This document shows, piece by piece, positions 9,950 to 21,443 of a stretch of 64,000 nucleotides of DNA (position 1 is its first letter; every line of letters begins with the position of its first letter). The notes below the pieces were generated by a model, which saw nothing but the letters and a program-made list of their open reading frames with translations, did not search any database and was not told the origin of the DNA. The position numbers were made by a program, and so were the translations under genes. The DNA comes from Chitinophaga sedimenti (GTDB lineage: Bacteria; Bacteroidota; Bacteroidia; Chitinophagales; Chitinophagaceae): assembly GCF_023156195.1 (NCBI RefSeq), contig NZ_JAKUKA010000001.1, positions 2,790,001 to 2,854,000 of the forward strand, written 5' to 3'.

Positions 9950-10882
9950 ATGCGCCTTACTATCCTTTCACTCGTTACAATGCTCAGCCTCGCCGCCTGC
10001 AGCAAAAGCCCGGTACCGGCAACCGGGTCTTTCGACATCAACGCATCCTTTGCCCACCAGGGCACTACCCGCACCTATGCGGTACACCTACCTAAAAATT
10101 ATTATCAGTCCAACCAACACTTCCCTGTTGTATTTGCCTTACATGGCGGATATGGTTCCGCAGTTAATATGGCTTCGCTGACCGGCCTTAATGCCAAGGC
10201 GGATAGTGCCGGCTTCATCGTCGTATACCCGGAAGGTGCAGAAAATCCGTCGGAAGCACGCACCTGGAACGCCGGCAATTGTTGCGGCGCTAATTCCGGT
10301 ATAAAAACACGGATGACGTAGGTTTCCTTTCCCGGCTGATCGATACCATGACCACACGTTACCGCGGCAACAACAAAAAGGTATACTTCACCGGCCATTC
10401 CAACGGATCGATGATGTGTTACCGCCTGGCCAATGAAATACCGAACAAGATTGCCGCCATTGCACCCAACGCGGGCGCGTTCCAGATGAAAACGGCTTAT
10501 ACACCCGCGCGCAATGTCCCGGTAATGCATATTCACTCTTTGCAGGATGAAAACGCCCGTTACCTGGGAGGCAAAAGCAAAAATTATCTGCTTACAGGAT
10601 TAGACAATGTACCCGTGGACTCCTGCCTCAACGTAGTGGCCTCGCGGGCGGGTTGTACCGCACTGAAACAAACAGTGGCCACTTATCCTTTGTATACGAT
10701 TTATAAGTGGGCATCATGTACGGATGCAAACTTCCGGTGTTATTATACCTGACGAACGATGGCGGACACTCCTGGCCCGGTGGCAAAGCCGTGGCGGGGG
10801 ATTGGATACGGATCCGCCGTCGCAGGCCTTCAGGAATAACGACGTGATATGGGAATTCTTTTCAAAATATAGTTTGCCTTAA
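9950..10882 (+). CDS. Secreted esterase / PHB-depolymerase-like lipoprotein, frame broken three times
   Basis: Alpha/beta hydrolase of about 310 residues related to the LpqC, feruloyl esterase and polyhydroxybutyrate depolymerase group. Seen: a lipoprotein signal (MRLTILSLVTMLSLAAC, start ATG 9950), FPVVFALHGGYGS for the oxyanion region, the nucleophile Ser in VYFTGHSNGSMMCYRLA, and GGHSWPGG with the catalytic His. Breaks at the A5 run 10303-10307, near 10726 and at the G5 run 10796-10800 are each fixed by one added base; the protein then ends WEFFSKYSLP. It is probably anchored in a membrane facing the periplasm or cell surface. The natural ester substrate is unknown. Confidence 0.82.
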
Positions 10883-10889
10883 TAGCAAG

Positions 10890-10916
10890 GCCGGTCCCAC
10901 AAAGACCGGCTTTTTT
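10890..10916 (+). terminator. Intrinsic terminator after the esterase gene
   Basis: Stem GCCGGTC/GACCGGC with a 7-nt loop, followed by T6, 8 bp after the stop codon. It also separates the esterase from the convergent CHAT gene. Confidence 0.88.
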
Positions 10917-10920
10917 ATCA

Positions 10921-13900
10921 TCAGGATAAATTCTTCAACTTCTCCCGCACCTCTTTCAACGCTTTCCCTAACTTCACGCCGGCCCCCTTTTTCGCCATCC
11001 CCAGCGCATCAATCAAAAAGTCGAGATGCGGCTCGATCACATAAGCATTACGCTTCCTGCTGCCCTGTACCCAACACTTCTTATACGCCTCGAGCATGTT
11101 CACAAACGATGTATTCACATGTGACGCCAGGAACCCGCAGAGATCAATGTCCGCCAGCAACACTGGTGATCGGACGCCCGCTTAAATTCAGGGAGATTAT
11201 CCAGCGATGTGCGACGACGCACCAGCGCTTCTTCCACGACTTCCCATCCGGGGATATAGTATTTCTCATGGCCGGACGCCTGTACTTCCAAGCCCCATTT
11301 ACGGCCGGTAACCAGCAATTGCAACAGGAGTTCCATTTCCACCAATGGCACGATCGCGCTTTCCGCGTTCGGGTTATTGCGCATCGACCAGGCTTTGTAG
11401 TAGTAGTAGGCCGATTCTTCGTACAACCGCAGTTTTTGCGCATGCGCGCGTTCGGATTGCCCACCTTTCAACATCGCTTTATAGCGGGTGGCATGGCCCA
11501 ACAGCAAGTAACGTTCTACCGTGGCGCCTAAACGAAGCAGGCCGGACAAGTCACCGATCACTTCGTCCAGCACATGTTGCAGATCGGTGGCGCTGGCGGC
11601 GGGAAGGTTATAATCTGCCATACACTTCTCGATACGCACGCGGCTAAAACGCTCCATAGCGGCTACAGAAAACGATGTATCTTCCATCTTCACCAGCACG
11701 TCATATTTGGAAATAGCTGCTTCGTACTCCAGCAGCTCGCTGTAAATCAGCGCCTCCTTCTCTGTAATTTCCGCGGTGCGGAGATCTGCATCATCTACCG
11801 CCTGAGCGATTTCTTTCATTTCTTCTTTCACCGCTTCGAGATTGGCACTGCCGGTTTCTACGCGGTTGGCGAGATTAGATAACGCTACAACGGCTTCTTC
11901 CGGGATGGCGAACATTATCGGGCCACGTTTAAATGCATCGTGATTGGTAACCAGGCGGTAGAACGGATCGCCATAACATTGATACGCGCCCCAGGTATTA
12001 GTATGCCCGTACTTCTCAAAAACCTGCACGCGCGCGGCTTGCACGGCATATCCAAAGCTCTGCCCATCGAACATGTATTTATAAAACACCTGCGTAAACT
12101 CCAGTGCCGCGGCGTCATCTACCGCCCAACCGGCTACAATCACCGCTTTCACACCATTTTCGATCAGCTGCGTACCGATGTTTGCGGCCAGCTTGTAACG
12201 ATAGCGGAACAGCGATTCGGTAGCGGCGTCCGTTTTACCGAGGTAACAACAGTTAACGAACACCAGTTCCGGCGCCGCGCTCATCTGCCCCACTTCGCGG
12301 GTGGACAAGTAAGTATCGTAACCGATCAGCATGCCGGATCCTTTCGCAGGGTCTTCGTTGAAAACCCCATGTCCCGCAAGGTGAATGATCTTATATTCAT
12401 TACTGAACATTGCTTCAATGATCGCAGAAGCAGTACTGTTGATCAGCGGTTTCACCTCATAACCATTGTTCGATAACTGTTCTGCCACCAGCTTACCTTC
12501 TTCCTGCGCACCCCGCAGTTGCGATACAAAACCGCGCAGATCCGGGTCGCCGACTACCAATGCCTGGTTATTGGTGACCGCGGTAATACGGGCCGGTGAA
12601 TCCGGTGTAGCCAGTTGCCGTACCATGCCACCGTTCACACAGAGCGGACGGGCATTTGCCACCGTATCCTGCAATAATTCCCAGGGATAACCGGCCGTGG
12701 TTTTATCCACGATCCACATGGTGTTACCCTGCTTCTTCAACAATTCTTTAAAGTCGTTCGGAATCAGTAATTCAAAGATCGATTTGGCCAGCGATGGTGT
12801 CCAGTTACCACCCTCAGAAATCTCTTTTAATAGCTGGCTGATGATCTGCACCGATGTTAACAGGAACCGCTGTTCCTGCCGCGAACCATCCGTCGCCACG
12901 GTAAAGAGCAGTCCGCGGATCGTTACATTGTCCACCAGGTGATCGACTACCTGCACCGTGATGCGCGTCCACCAACCGGCCGACGAATTAGCCGCGATAC
13001 GCTGCCTGAAACCGGGCTTGCACTGCACCTTTCGATCTGCCAGGGAAATATTCACCAGCCGGTCGTTTTCATTCTCCATGCGGCGCACGGCATGATACGT
13101 GCCCAACGCTACATCTTCGTATTGCTCCACGAACTCTATATGCTCGATCAAACGGGCATCGCCTTCGTACAAGCGGCTGATCTTCGCGTTAGCATTCACG
13201 ATCCCGCGGATAATGGCTTTCACGGACTCTTCCACCGACAGGCCACCATATCCGCAGCCAATCACCAGTGCAGATATACCAATGACTTTCAGTTGCTGCG
13301 CGGGACTGCTCCCCTGCGGCCCCCTGGTGTTCAAATCCAGCAAATACCGCGACATTCCCTGCTCCACCGTTTGCGCCAGCTGGTATGCCGTCAGTTTGTT
13401 CATCTCTCCCAAACCCACGATGATCGTCCCTTTGAAGCTTTGTTCATTGGTCACGACGATCTCGCTCGATCCTATTTTACCTGGATACAACCCGAGGGCA
13501 TGCCGCTGGGTGAGCGCACCTTTCAGGTTACTGTTGATGGCCTCCTCCGCATACAAAATACCATCACCCATGAAGTGCCCCGCCATCAGCGGGAACGAAG
13601 CGTACCGCAGGTCGCCCTTCGATACCACTACCTGCACCGGCGCTTCAACTGCTTCCGTCGTTTCTTCCTGTTCTATACCAAGCAAAGTATTGGTAATACC
13701 CGCCGGCGTCAGATCAAAGTCGTAGCGGTCGGGCATGCGGAATACCTTTTCATCGCCGCGTACAATGGGCCGGTTTTTACTAAGTTGATTGGTGAAGCCG
13801 TTTGATAAAATATCTTCAATAGCGCGGAACAGGCTTTTGTCGCAGGACAGGCCACCGTGCGTTACATTCGAGTAATACACGGTGTTTGCGTCGATCATCT

Positions 13901-16281
13901 TTTTAGGAATCCCGCTATCCCAGGTCACGCTCTGGTCACCTTCCGCCGTACTAAGGAACACCAGCTGTTTGCCATTGACGGTATCATCGATGCGATACGC
14001 GCTGGGTGTGGCTTATCGCGGCCGGCAATGTATACGGCATTCGTAAAGTCAATGTCCGGCATCTGTTTATTAATAAAATCGCGGTAGTCGCGGAACGTTT
14101 TACGATCAGTATCCGAAGGCAATGGCCAGTCGGCCACACCATAAGCATCCCGCATATTTTCCCAGGTAGATTTCTCCGCAAAGTCGTTCCCCGCATCGGT
14201 GGTAAGCGGTAACAAGCTGAGGATGCCGGGCAGTTTGGCAAATATTTTCAGCAAATCTTTCTTCGAGTGAAAAATGTCTACCTTATTTAACTTTTCGATG
14301 ATGGCATCCTCGCCGAACAACACTGCCGGGATGCGGAACGATCCACCCAACGGCGCGCCCAGGAACAATAACCGGAAGCCCACGGACGCATTCAGCTGCT
14401 GCCAGGTATCCGGGAAATTGATAATAAAATCACGTACCAGCACACCGCCCATCGAATGCGCCACAAGCTTGATCGGTTGCCGGTACTTCAGTAACTCCTG
14501 TATTTTGGCGTTGAACAATGCCGCCGATTCATTCATCTGCAACCGCCAGTCGAAAGCAAAGGTCACCACATCATACTGCTTCTCCAGTTGCCGCGACAAA
14601 TCGAGATAAGACGTGCGCACCAGTGAATGCGCCTTAATATTCTTCCCATCAATATTTAAACGCGACAACTTACCCGCCACGATTCCGAAATAATTAATCC
14701 AGATCAGAATATCGTCCTGGGATAGATTGGTGCCCATGATACCCGGCAACACCACTGCAATTGGCCGACTGCCGGTCACTTTGTCTTTGAACACCTGTCC
14801 GCCTTCGAGTCCCAGTGCGGCATTGCGCTCCTGTGCCAGTTGTTCGGCCTGCGACCTGAGTGCAAAGCCGGCTACGGGCGTATTCGGTTTTGCTTCCAAC
14901 GCCTGTTTGATCAATAACCTGCTGCGATGGTTCTTAAAATAACTGAAGTGATCAACATCGGTGCCCTCATCGAACAATACCTGCACCAACCCGCTGCGCA
15001 TCGGCGTTTTGTACATACTTTGTGTATCTACGATCAGGTCATTCTTCTTTAAAAAGAATAACTTACTCGCGATCACCAGCAATGCTTTCAGGTTGAATTT
15101 CGCTTTACAGTTGCCCGCGATGATTGTCAGCGGTGTATCTATAACGATCCCGCTAACGGGATGATTCAATATTTCAATAAAGGGCGAACGGGTGTCCATG
15201 GCCTCCAGTCCGGGCAGGGTTTTCACATCGTTCTTCGCACTGATCACGTTGGAGATAAGCCCTTTGAACGCCAGGTACACGGGACTTCCCGCCCAGGCGG
15301 TGCCGATGCCGATGAGGTTAAACAGCATGTTCAGTACATTATCCAGCCGTTTAGACGCTAACGTGGTACCATCTGCCGGACAAGCAGAGCGGATAAACTT
15401 TTCTACCCGGATCTGCTTGTTCATCAGCTCCATGCGCAACGCTTCGATCATTTGCAGGTCTACATTACGATCGGGTTCCTGTTGCAGGCGTTCGATGTTT
15501 TGCGTGGTGAAGCCGCGTACATTATCATCGGTGGTGCAAAAACGGCAAATAATATCGCCGATCAATCCGCCGCGCGACTGGCTCATGAGATGCAACGTGG
15601 CCCGCGGCGGCAGCGCCTGCACGAGTTGCAGCGCATTCATGAGCGGACTTTTCGTCAGCGATTCATGTTGAAAGGCCAGCAGGTTGTCGCCGTAAGTTTG
15701 CCGCAGGTAACTCCACACTTCTGTATTATGCAGGTCGCCGAATGAGCCTTTGGTCGAAGAGGCGGTGCCGTGCAGGAAAACAAAATAAGGCTTATCGGGA
15801 TTGGACGCATCGAACGATTGAAACTTGAAGTTTTCATCGAGCCGGTACAGGCCACTGAAGTTCTCCAATGTTTTACGTTCCAGGTCGGCCGCGAGTTTGC
15901 GCACTTCAACAGCTACGGCTTTTTTGGTGAACACGTTCACCAGTTTGATGAGGACCTTGCCGAACAGGCCCCGTTCCGCCCCCGGCGAACTAATACCAAT
16001 AGGCAGTTCAAACGCGCCGCTGTCGGTTCCCCGCGCCTGCAGCGCTACTTCGGGAAACACTTCATCAAGCGTATCGGGCCCGCAGATCCGGTGGTATCGT
16101 CTTCAAAAACAAGTTCCACCACATCATTGGGATCGAGCGCCACCTGTTGCTGACCGGCGATGCCGCGCATACGGCCGGTGACCACGATGGACTTTTTGAG
16201 GCTAAGGAGCTCGCTGGACGCAGCTTCGGTAAAGGTATCGGTTTGATCGTACCCTTTAAGGACAAGACTGGTAACTTTCAT
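10921..16281 (-). CDS. Very large protein: two alpha/beta-hydrolase regions, CHAT protease domain, helical repeat tail; frame broken three times
   Basis: One gene of about 1,786 residues read through four frames. Breaks are at CCC 16079-16081 and GG 14010-14011 (one added base each) and near 11157. Seen, in order: an N-terminal region (MKVTSLVLKGYDQTD); a first hydrolase-like region with FVFLHGTASSTKG (about 170) and LMSQSRGGLIGD (about 240); a second with VVLPGIMGTNLS (about 510) and the nucleophile-elbow motif LVAHSMGGVLVRDF (about 610); a mixed alpha/beta region; a CHAT domain with the His motif IIHLAGHGVF (about 1300) and the Cys motif LVFVNCCYLGK (about 1345); and a helical, TPR-like tail. 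CHAT domains are caspase-like cysteine proteases. The first hydrolase has SQSRGG instead of a clean GxSxG and may be inactive. No signal peptide is seen, so it is probably cytoplasmic. Role unknown; see findings. Confidence 0.8.
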
Positions 16282-16567
16282 CTGTAGTGATGTTTAGATG
16301 ACTGGATTTTGAGGTTATAATTTGGGGATATTCGTAAGTCAAGTTACGGATTATCAATTGGATAAACTAATTAAAAAACATTCCGGGAGGTCGGTTTACG
16401 ATATATTGCCAGCTGCCTGTGTCCAACCTCGTTAATTTGCAGAGGTTGTAAAATATCATTCGCATATCAGCAGTATGATCGTCGCCTGTGCGTAGCGGGA
16501 GCTATCTTTTTTATACAAATAGCCCTGGCTTTTATTAAATTCGGGGAATAGACATTACCATTTAACT

Positions 16568-17340
16568 ATGAGCCATTTTGAAAAATACCGGGCCGAACTA
16601 AAGGAACAGGGCCTTGGTAGCAAAGAAGACCTGACCCGACTTGTTCAACCTTTGCTGCGCAACACGACCCGCATTGCCGTGCAAAGCCCCATGCGTCCGC
16701 GTGAAGATGCCCAACTCCGCTCCCATTTTGGCGGTACGCCTTATTTTGAAAAGGGTGAAAGCTGGCCTGTGTCTGAGAACGGAGCGCCGCTCGATTTCAT
16801 CTTCCGGTGGTGAACGATGGAACGCTGCAGCTGCCGGCCCACATACAAGTATTGCAATTCTATTACGACTGGCGCCTGAATCCCTGGAATACAGAAGACC
16901 CGGGCTGGCTGGTGAAAACATACCCGGCTATCGACCCGGAAAAACAGGTACGGCTGGATAAGCCGGCGGTGCTGCCGCGTGCGAAATATTGCGAGATCAA
17001 GTTTGCGCCGCAGCAAACATTACCTGACTGGCAAAGCCTGAGCGACTTCCAGTACGATGCGCAGAAACTTTCCTGCGTATTGAACGAAGAAGAGCCCTGG
17101 GAGCCTTATGAAACGGTAACAAAAGCCATGGAGGCCGAACCGCAGTACCAGTCACAACTAGGTGGTTATGCAAAATGGCTGCAGGGATTCGATCCGCCGG
17201 AGAACGATAACATGGAACTGCTGTTCCAATTAGACTCCGAGGTAAATGCCGATATTGCTTTCGGCGACCAGGGAGTGATTTACGTATTCTACGATCCTAC
17301 GCAGCCGGGAGAATATGCTTTACGCTTACAATGCCTTTAA
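16568..17340 (+). CDS. YwqG-like (DUF1963) protein, frame broken once
   Basis: Cytoplasmic protein of about 257 residues of the YwqG/DUF1963 family. Seen: HFGGTPYFEKGESWPV, the family's typical GG-P-x(n)-WP pattern, then PLDFIF followed by VVNDGTLQLP, and near the end GDQGVIYVFYDP. The family has no established biochemical role; it is often found near toxin-immunity and polymorphic loci. The frame breaks at about 16804; one added C gives IFPVVNDGT. It stands alone between the CHAT gene (divergent) and a terminator. Confidence 0.75.
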
Positions 17341-17346
17341 ATACCA

Positions 17347-17376
17347 GCCCGGCCACTGCGCCGGGCTTTTGTTTTG
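17347..17376 (+). terminator. Intrinsic terminator after the YwqG-like gene
   Basis: Stem GCCCGGC/GCCGGGC with a 6-nt loop, followed by TTTTGTTTT. Confidence 0.88.
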
Positions 17377-17459
17377 TTAACGAGCGCTTAACCCAACGAT
17401 GCCTGATCTATGCGGAACTTTAAGAGGCAGAACACTGCTTTTTTCCACGCTACCATATC

Positions 17460-19211
17460 ATGGCCATTACCGCCCACATAGTTTTCGCCGTACGATCGCT
17501 GATCATGGCCGGCACCCAACACTTATCCGGCCGTGATGCCAGGCGGAGGGTCATTGTGATTAATACACTCGCACTTACCACCTGTTTCCTGATCCTTTGC
17601 ATCGGGTTGTATTTTTCCGCCCTCACGCAATCAATCTATATCCTGGCAGGTGTGCTGCTCGAATCCATGGCGTTCATTGGCGTAATTGCCCTGAACAGCC
17701 AGCAGCAATATTACCTGGCCAATGCCGCTACCCTTATTATCCACTGCGTATTCGGCCTGTACTTTGGCGCCATGTTGGGCGATGCCATGCCTATTGAAGC
17801 ACTGGCTGCATTCCTGCTCACGTTTTTAACGGCCACCTCATTTTTAGTATACCGGAAAGGATATAGCCGCCTCGCCACCATAGCGGCTACGCTGGCCATC
17901 GTCGCCATCTTCTTTTTAAATACCCAGTACGAATTCATCCACCCGATATTTATACCCGCCGACGTTGAAGGCACCATCCAGACAGGCAGCTGGGTGGGCA
18001 TATGTATACTAATGACCTTTATCGCCGTATTTACCATACGACAGAACGATTTATCGCGGCAGGAAATAGAGGAACTGAACGAGCAGTTGAAAAAAGCCAA
18101 CATGGCTAAAACCCGCTTCATCCGCGAAAATAACCACGAACTGCGCACACCCCTCAATGCCATTGCTATTGCCGCACAAGCTATCGTGGACATGCGCCAG
18201 CGACAGCCCGAACTGGCGGAGCTGGACGAAGAAATAGAAGTGATCAACACGTCCTGCCAGATGGCTGCTGAAATCATCAACGAAAAATTGGATTACGTTA
18301 AAATAGAAGCGGGTCAGCTGGAAGAGGTTTCATTACATTCTTTTAAGTTGACAGATTGTTTACAGGACTGCACGGTGATCAACCGCAGTATCGCCAAAGG
18401 CAAATCGATCAGCATCCTGCTGGAGATGCAGCCAGACGTACCATCCTTTATCGTTTCAGATAAAATCCTGCTGAAAAAGATATTAAACAACCTGTTGTAT
18501 AACGCCGTAAAATTCCGGCGAACATGTGCCGATCCGGCTGGAAGTAAAAGCGGAGCAGGATGTGCTGAAGTTTGTGGTCACCAACAGCGGCACTATTCCC
18601 GAAGACCGGGTAGGCAAGCTATTTCAACCTTATCAATCTGAAAGAAACTACCAGCTGCCCGGCACGGGGCTGGGCCTGTTCAACACCAAAGCCTTTGTAG
18701 CGCAACTGCAGGGCGATATCGGTTTTAAAAGCACCCAGGGCTTTACGCTCTTCTGGTTTACCATTCCGCTGGTACCTGCACCGGAACGCCAATCGGGCCC
18801 ATCGTTACCCCAACAGCGCCTGCAACTGGGCGGTTACCGCGTACTTATCGTAGAAGATGATACCATGACCCGCGAGGCCATCAAAAACACTTTTCGCGCA
18901 TCGGCGCCCGCGTAAAGGCCACTGAAACCGCGGAAGACGCCCTGAAATACCTTCCCGGCTTCCGGCCGCATTTAGTCATGTGCGACGATGGACTGCCAGG
19001 CATGCAGGGCCGCGAGTTTATCCGCATACTGCGCGAACTGCCCGACTTCCGGCACATCCCCGTGATCGTGATGACCGGCAACGCATTTGACGATGAAGTG
19101 AGCGACATTATGGCTTCCGGGGCCAATGAGTTATTGAAGAAACCGGTACACCTCGGCAGCCTGCACGAGCGCATCATCAAACACCTGTTTCCCGCCGGAG
19201 TAATTACCTGA
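17460..19211 (+). CDS. Membrane hybrid histidine kinase / response regulator, frame broken twice
   Basis: Hybrid two-component sensor of about 583 residues. Seen: an N-terminal block of six or more membrane helices (residues about 30-195), a coiled linker (LSRQEIEELNEQLKKANMAK), the H-box ENNHELRTPLNAI (about 227), the N-box NNLLYNAVKF, a G2 box GTGLGLFNTK, and a receiver domain starting VLIVEDD with the phospho-acceptor Asp in VMCDDGLPGMQG and the Lys in LLKKPV. The G1 box is degenerate (TNSGTIP rather than DxGxG). Breaks are near 18513-18516 (one base too many) and at TTTT 18891-18894 (one too few). There is no HTH output, so it probably signals by phosphotransfer. The signal is unknown. 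Confidence 0.85.
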
Positions 19212-19272
19212 TTGCATTATTACCGCAGCGTGATTGGCTAACTTAGTTAGGATACCGTATAAAAAGTTAGCT

Positions 19273-20175
19273 ATGACACCCGATCTCCATGCGTTGCCCC
19301 GCGCTACCAGCCGCGAACTGCTGCTCATCTGGCGATTCATCAACAACGATATCTGGGATACGGTTATCCCCTGCATCCTCACGTTTATTACAGCATGGAT
19401 TTACGCCGGCCGCGACTGGCAAATCTTTCCGCTCTATTTCTGCTACTGCCTGCTGTATTCACTATTGTATATCCTCACGTTCTGCGTCACCAATCAAATA
19501 AACGGCGTGGAAGAAGACCGGCTTAACAAGCCGCACCGCCCGCTGGTGGCTGGCATCATATCGCCGGACGCCGCGCGAAAGCGCCTGCTCGTCTACAATT
19601 TCCTGTTCCTGCTGGTCGCCCTCCCGATGGGACTATTATGGCTGGCGCTGGCCTGGCAACTCATTACACGGATGTTGTGCAACTGGGGCTTCTCCAATCA
19701 CTGGGCGCTAAAGAACCTGTTATGTATCAGCCTCGGTACAGTAACGCTCCTGGCCGCCGAATGGGCGATCGTGGAACGCATCTCCCCTTCTACCTGGGCA
19801 TATATTGGTTTCCTGAGTTTATGGGCAGGTTTGGGACTGCCTTTGCAAGATATGCGTGACCAGGCCGGAGACCGTATCATGGGCCGTAAAACGCTGCCGC
19901 TGGCCATTGGCGATAAGCGCGCACGCATGGCGCTAAGTCTTTACCTGGGGTTCATATCGCCGCTGATTTACTACTGTGCAATCCTGACGCAGGTGCCGCT
20001 TTCGGAGCTGCCAAAGCATTCCATGGCACTCGCTATTCTTTTTATAGAAGTGGGCTGGCATTGGTTCGTGGCCATCCGCCTGTGGTGTTTTAAAACGCCG
20101 CGTGCGGATGACCAGACCTATCATTGTTTCGTTTACCTGTTCTGTGCTACCATTCCGCTCATCTGCTTTTTATAA
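19273..20175 (+). CDS. UbiA-family prenyltransferase
   Basis: Intact integral membrane protein of about 300 residues with eight or nine predicted helices. Seen: the first Asp-rich-type motif NQINGVEEDRLNKPHRP, a variant of NDxxDxxxD with RP after it, and the second motif DMRDQAGDRIMGRKTLP. Both bind the Mg-prenyl diphosphate in this family. Members attach prenyl chains to aromatic or other acceptors, or cyclise them. The acceptor is not predictable because no quinone, heme or carotenoid gene is nearby. ATG 19273 (MTPDLHALPR) is a better start than an upstream TTG. The 3' end overlaps the convergent exporter gene by 43 bp. Confidence 0.85.
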   Translation: MTPDLHALPRATSRELLLIWRFINNDIWDTVIPCILTFITAWIYAGRDWQIFPLYFCYCLLYSLLYILTFCVTNQINGVEEDRLNKPHRPLVAGIISPDAARKRLLVYNFLFLLVALPMGLLWLALAWQLITRMLCNWGFSNHWALKNLLCISLGTVTLLAAEWAIVERISPSTWAYIGFLSLWAGLGLPLQDMRDQAGDRIMGRKTLPLAIGDKRARMALSLYLGFISPLIYYCAILTQVPLSELPKHSMALAILFIEVGWHWFVAIRLWCFKTPRADDQTYHCFVYLFCATIPLICFL

Positions 20176-21362
20176 CGGGGTACGCCATGCCATTTCGTAG
20201 TGAGGAAAATAATGAGGATCAAGGTGGTCAGAACCGCGTAACTGATGCCCAGTCCCACCTGCGTACGTACGGTGAGTCCGCCCGCTACGAGGTAACTGAA
20301 CGCGGAAGTAAAGATGATATAGCCACCGCCCGCCAGGCCGCTTGCTTTGCCACCATGATGCGTAAACCGCGTGAGGCTGTACGAAAACAGCGTATTGAAT
20401 ACAAAACCCGAGAACATGTGCAGCAACATCACATAAGCCAGCAGGGTAAACAGATTATGCACGTAAAATGTGATGCCAATGAGCACCAGCGCGGCCGTGA
20501 GCTGTAACCCCAGCACCGTGGTTATTTTACGGGTAAAGTGTTTGGAGATATAGTACTTGGAAAGCAATCCACCCACCATCATAGACACGCCCGAAAGCAG
20601 CGCGCAGTTACCGGTTACGGATGCCGGGTAATGCAATACCTGTTCAATGATGAACGGGCTGGCCATATTGTAAACGAGCAGCATGCTGTACGCCAGGGCC
20701 AGGATCAGCAGCGCGGCCACGAAATCCCAGGCCTTTATCATGGACAGGTACGTGTTGGTAATAGCAGGAAGATGGAAGGGATGCGCTTCTTTCAGTGTTT
20801 CCCCGCTGAACAGGAGTTCCAGTACAAAGAGGAACAGGCCAAAGAAGCCGAGGAAATAGAAGTTCGACTGCCAGCCAAAATGCAGTTGCAGGTAACCGCC
20901 GATAAACGGTGCAATGATCGGCGCCGCCGCCCATATCACGGAAAAGAGGCTGGTATAGTGTTTCAGCTTTTCGCCGCTGTACATGTCTACAAAAAAGGAG
21001 CGTTTACTCACCACGATCGTTGCTACCATGATGCCCTGCAGCGCGCGCATGAGGTAAATGGTAGAAAGATCATGGGCCCGGGCAATCACGAAGCTGCTGA
21101 GGCTGAAACACAGCAGTGCGAACAGGCTCGGGCGATAGCGGCCGAAGCTGTCGAGCAGCGCGCCGATAAACAGCTGGCAAATGCCGTAAGCAATGAGATA
21201 AACAGATAAAGTAAGCTGGATGGCGGCCGGGGTCGTCTTCAGCTGTTCGGCCATGTGCGGCAGCGAGGGTATATATACATCCAGCGCAAAACCGGACAGG
21301 GGGATCAATGCAAAAGCCAGCAGGGTGCCGGCGCCTTTGTTCGTGTCGTTAATGGTCCGCAT
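20133..21362 (-). CDS. Bcr/CflA-type MFS multidrug exporter
   Basis: Intact 409-residue major facilitator with 12 predicted helices. Seen: ALDVYIPSLPHMAEQL in helix 1, typical of the Bcr/CflA drug-resistance group, the loop GALLDSFGRYRP between helices 2 and 3, and WAAAPIIAPFIGGYL near helix 5, the proline-rich motif C of exporters. It lies 81 bp downstream of an AraC regulator on the same strand, which probably controls it. The substrate is unknown. Confidence 0.85.
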   Translation of the reverse strand: MRTINDTNKGAGTLLAFALIPLSGFALDVYIPSLPHMAEQLKTTPAAIQLTLSVYLIAYGICQLFIGALLDSFGRYRPSLFALLCFSLSSFVIARAHDLSTIYLMRALQGIMVATIVVSKRSFFVDMYSGEKLKHYTSLFSVIWAAAPIIAPFIGGYLQLHFGWQSNFYFLGFFGLFLFVLELLFSGETLKEAHPFHLPAITNTYLSMIKAWDFVAALLILALAYSMLLVYNMASPFIIEQVLHYPASVTGNCALLSGVSMMVGGLLSKYYISKHFTRKITTVLGLQLTAALVLIGITFYVHNLFTLLAYVMLLHMFSGFVFNTLFSYSLTRFTHHGGKASGLAGGGYIIFTSAFSYLVAGGLTVRTQVGLGISYAVLTTLILIIFLTTKWHGVPRYKKQMSGMVAQNR

Positions 21363-21443
21363 ATGTTATTCGATTAGGTACCACAAAATTAGACACCGCT
21401 CCCCTTTCCGTTGTAAGACGAAACAAAGTGATCCTTATAAAAA

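Noticed and set aside
10921..13961. Treating the CHAT segment as a separate gene starting at GTG 13961
   Set aside because: One added base at 14010-14011 joins it to the hydrolase frame without a gap (KPTPSAYRIDDTVNGKQLVF), so a single gene fits better.
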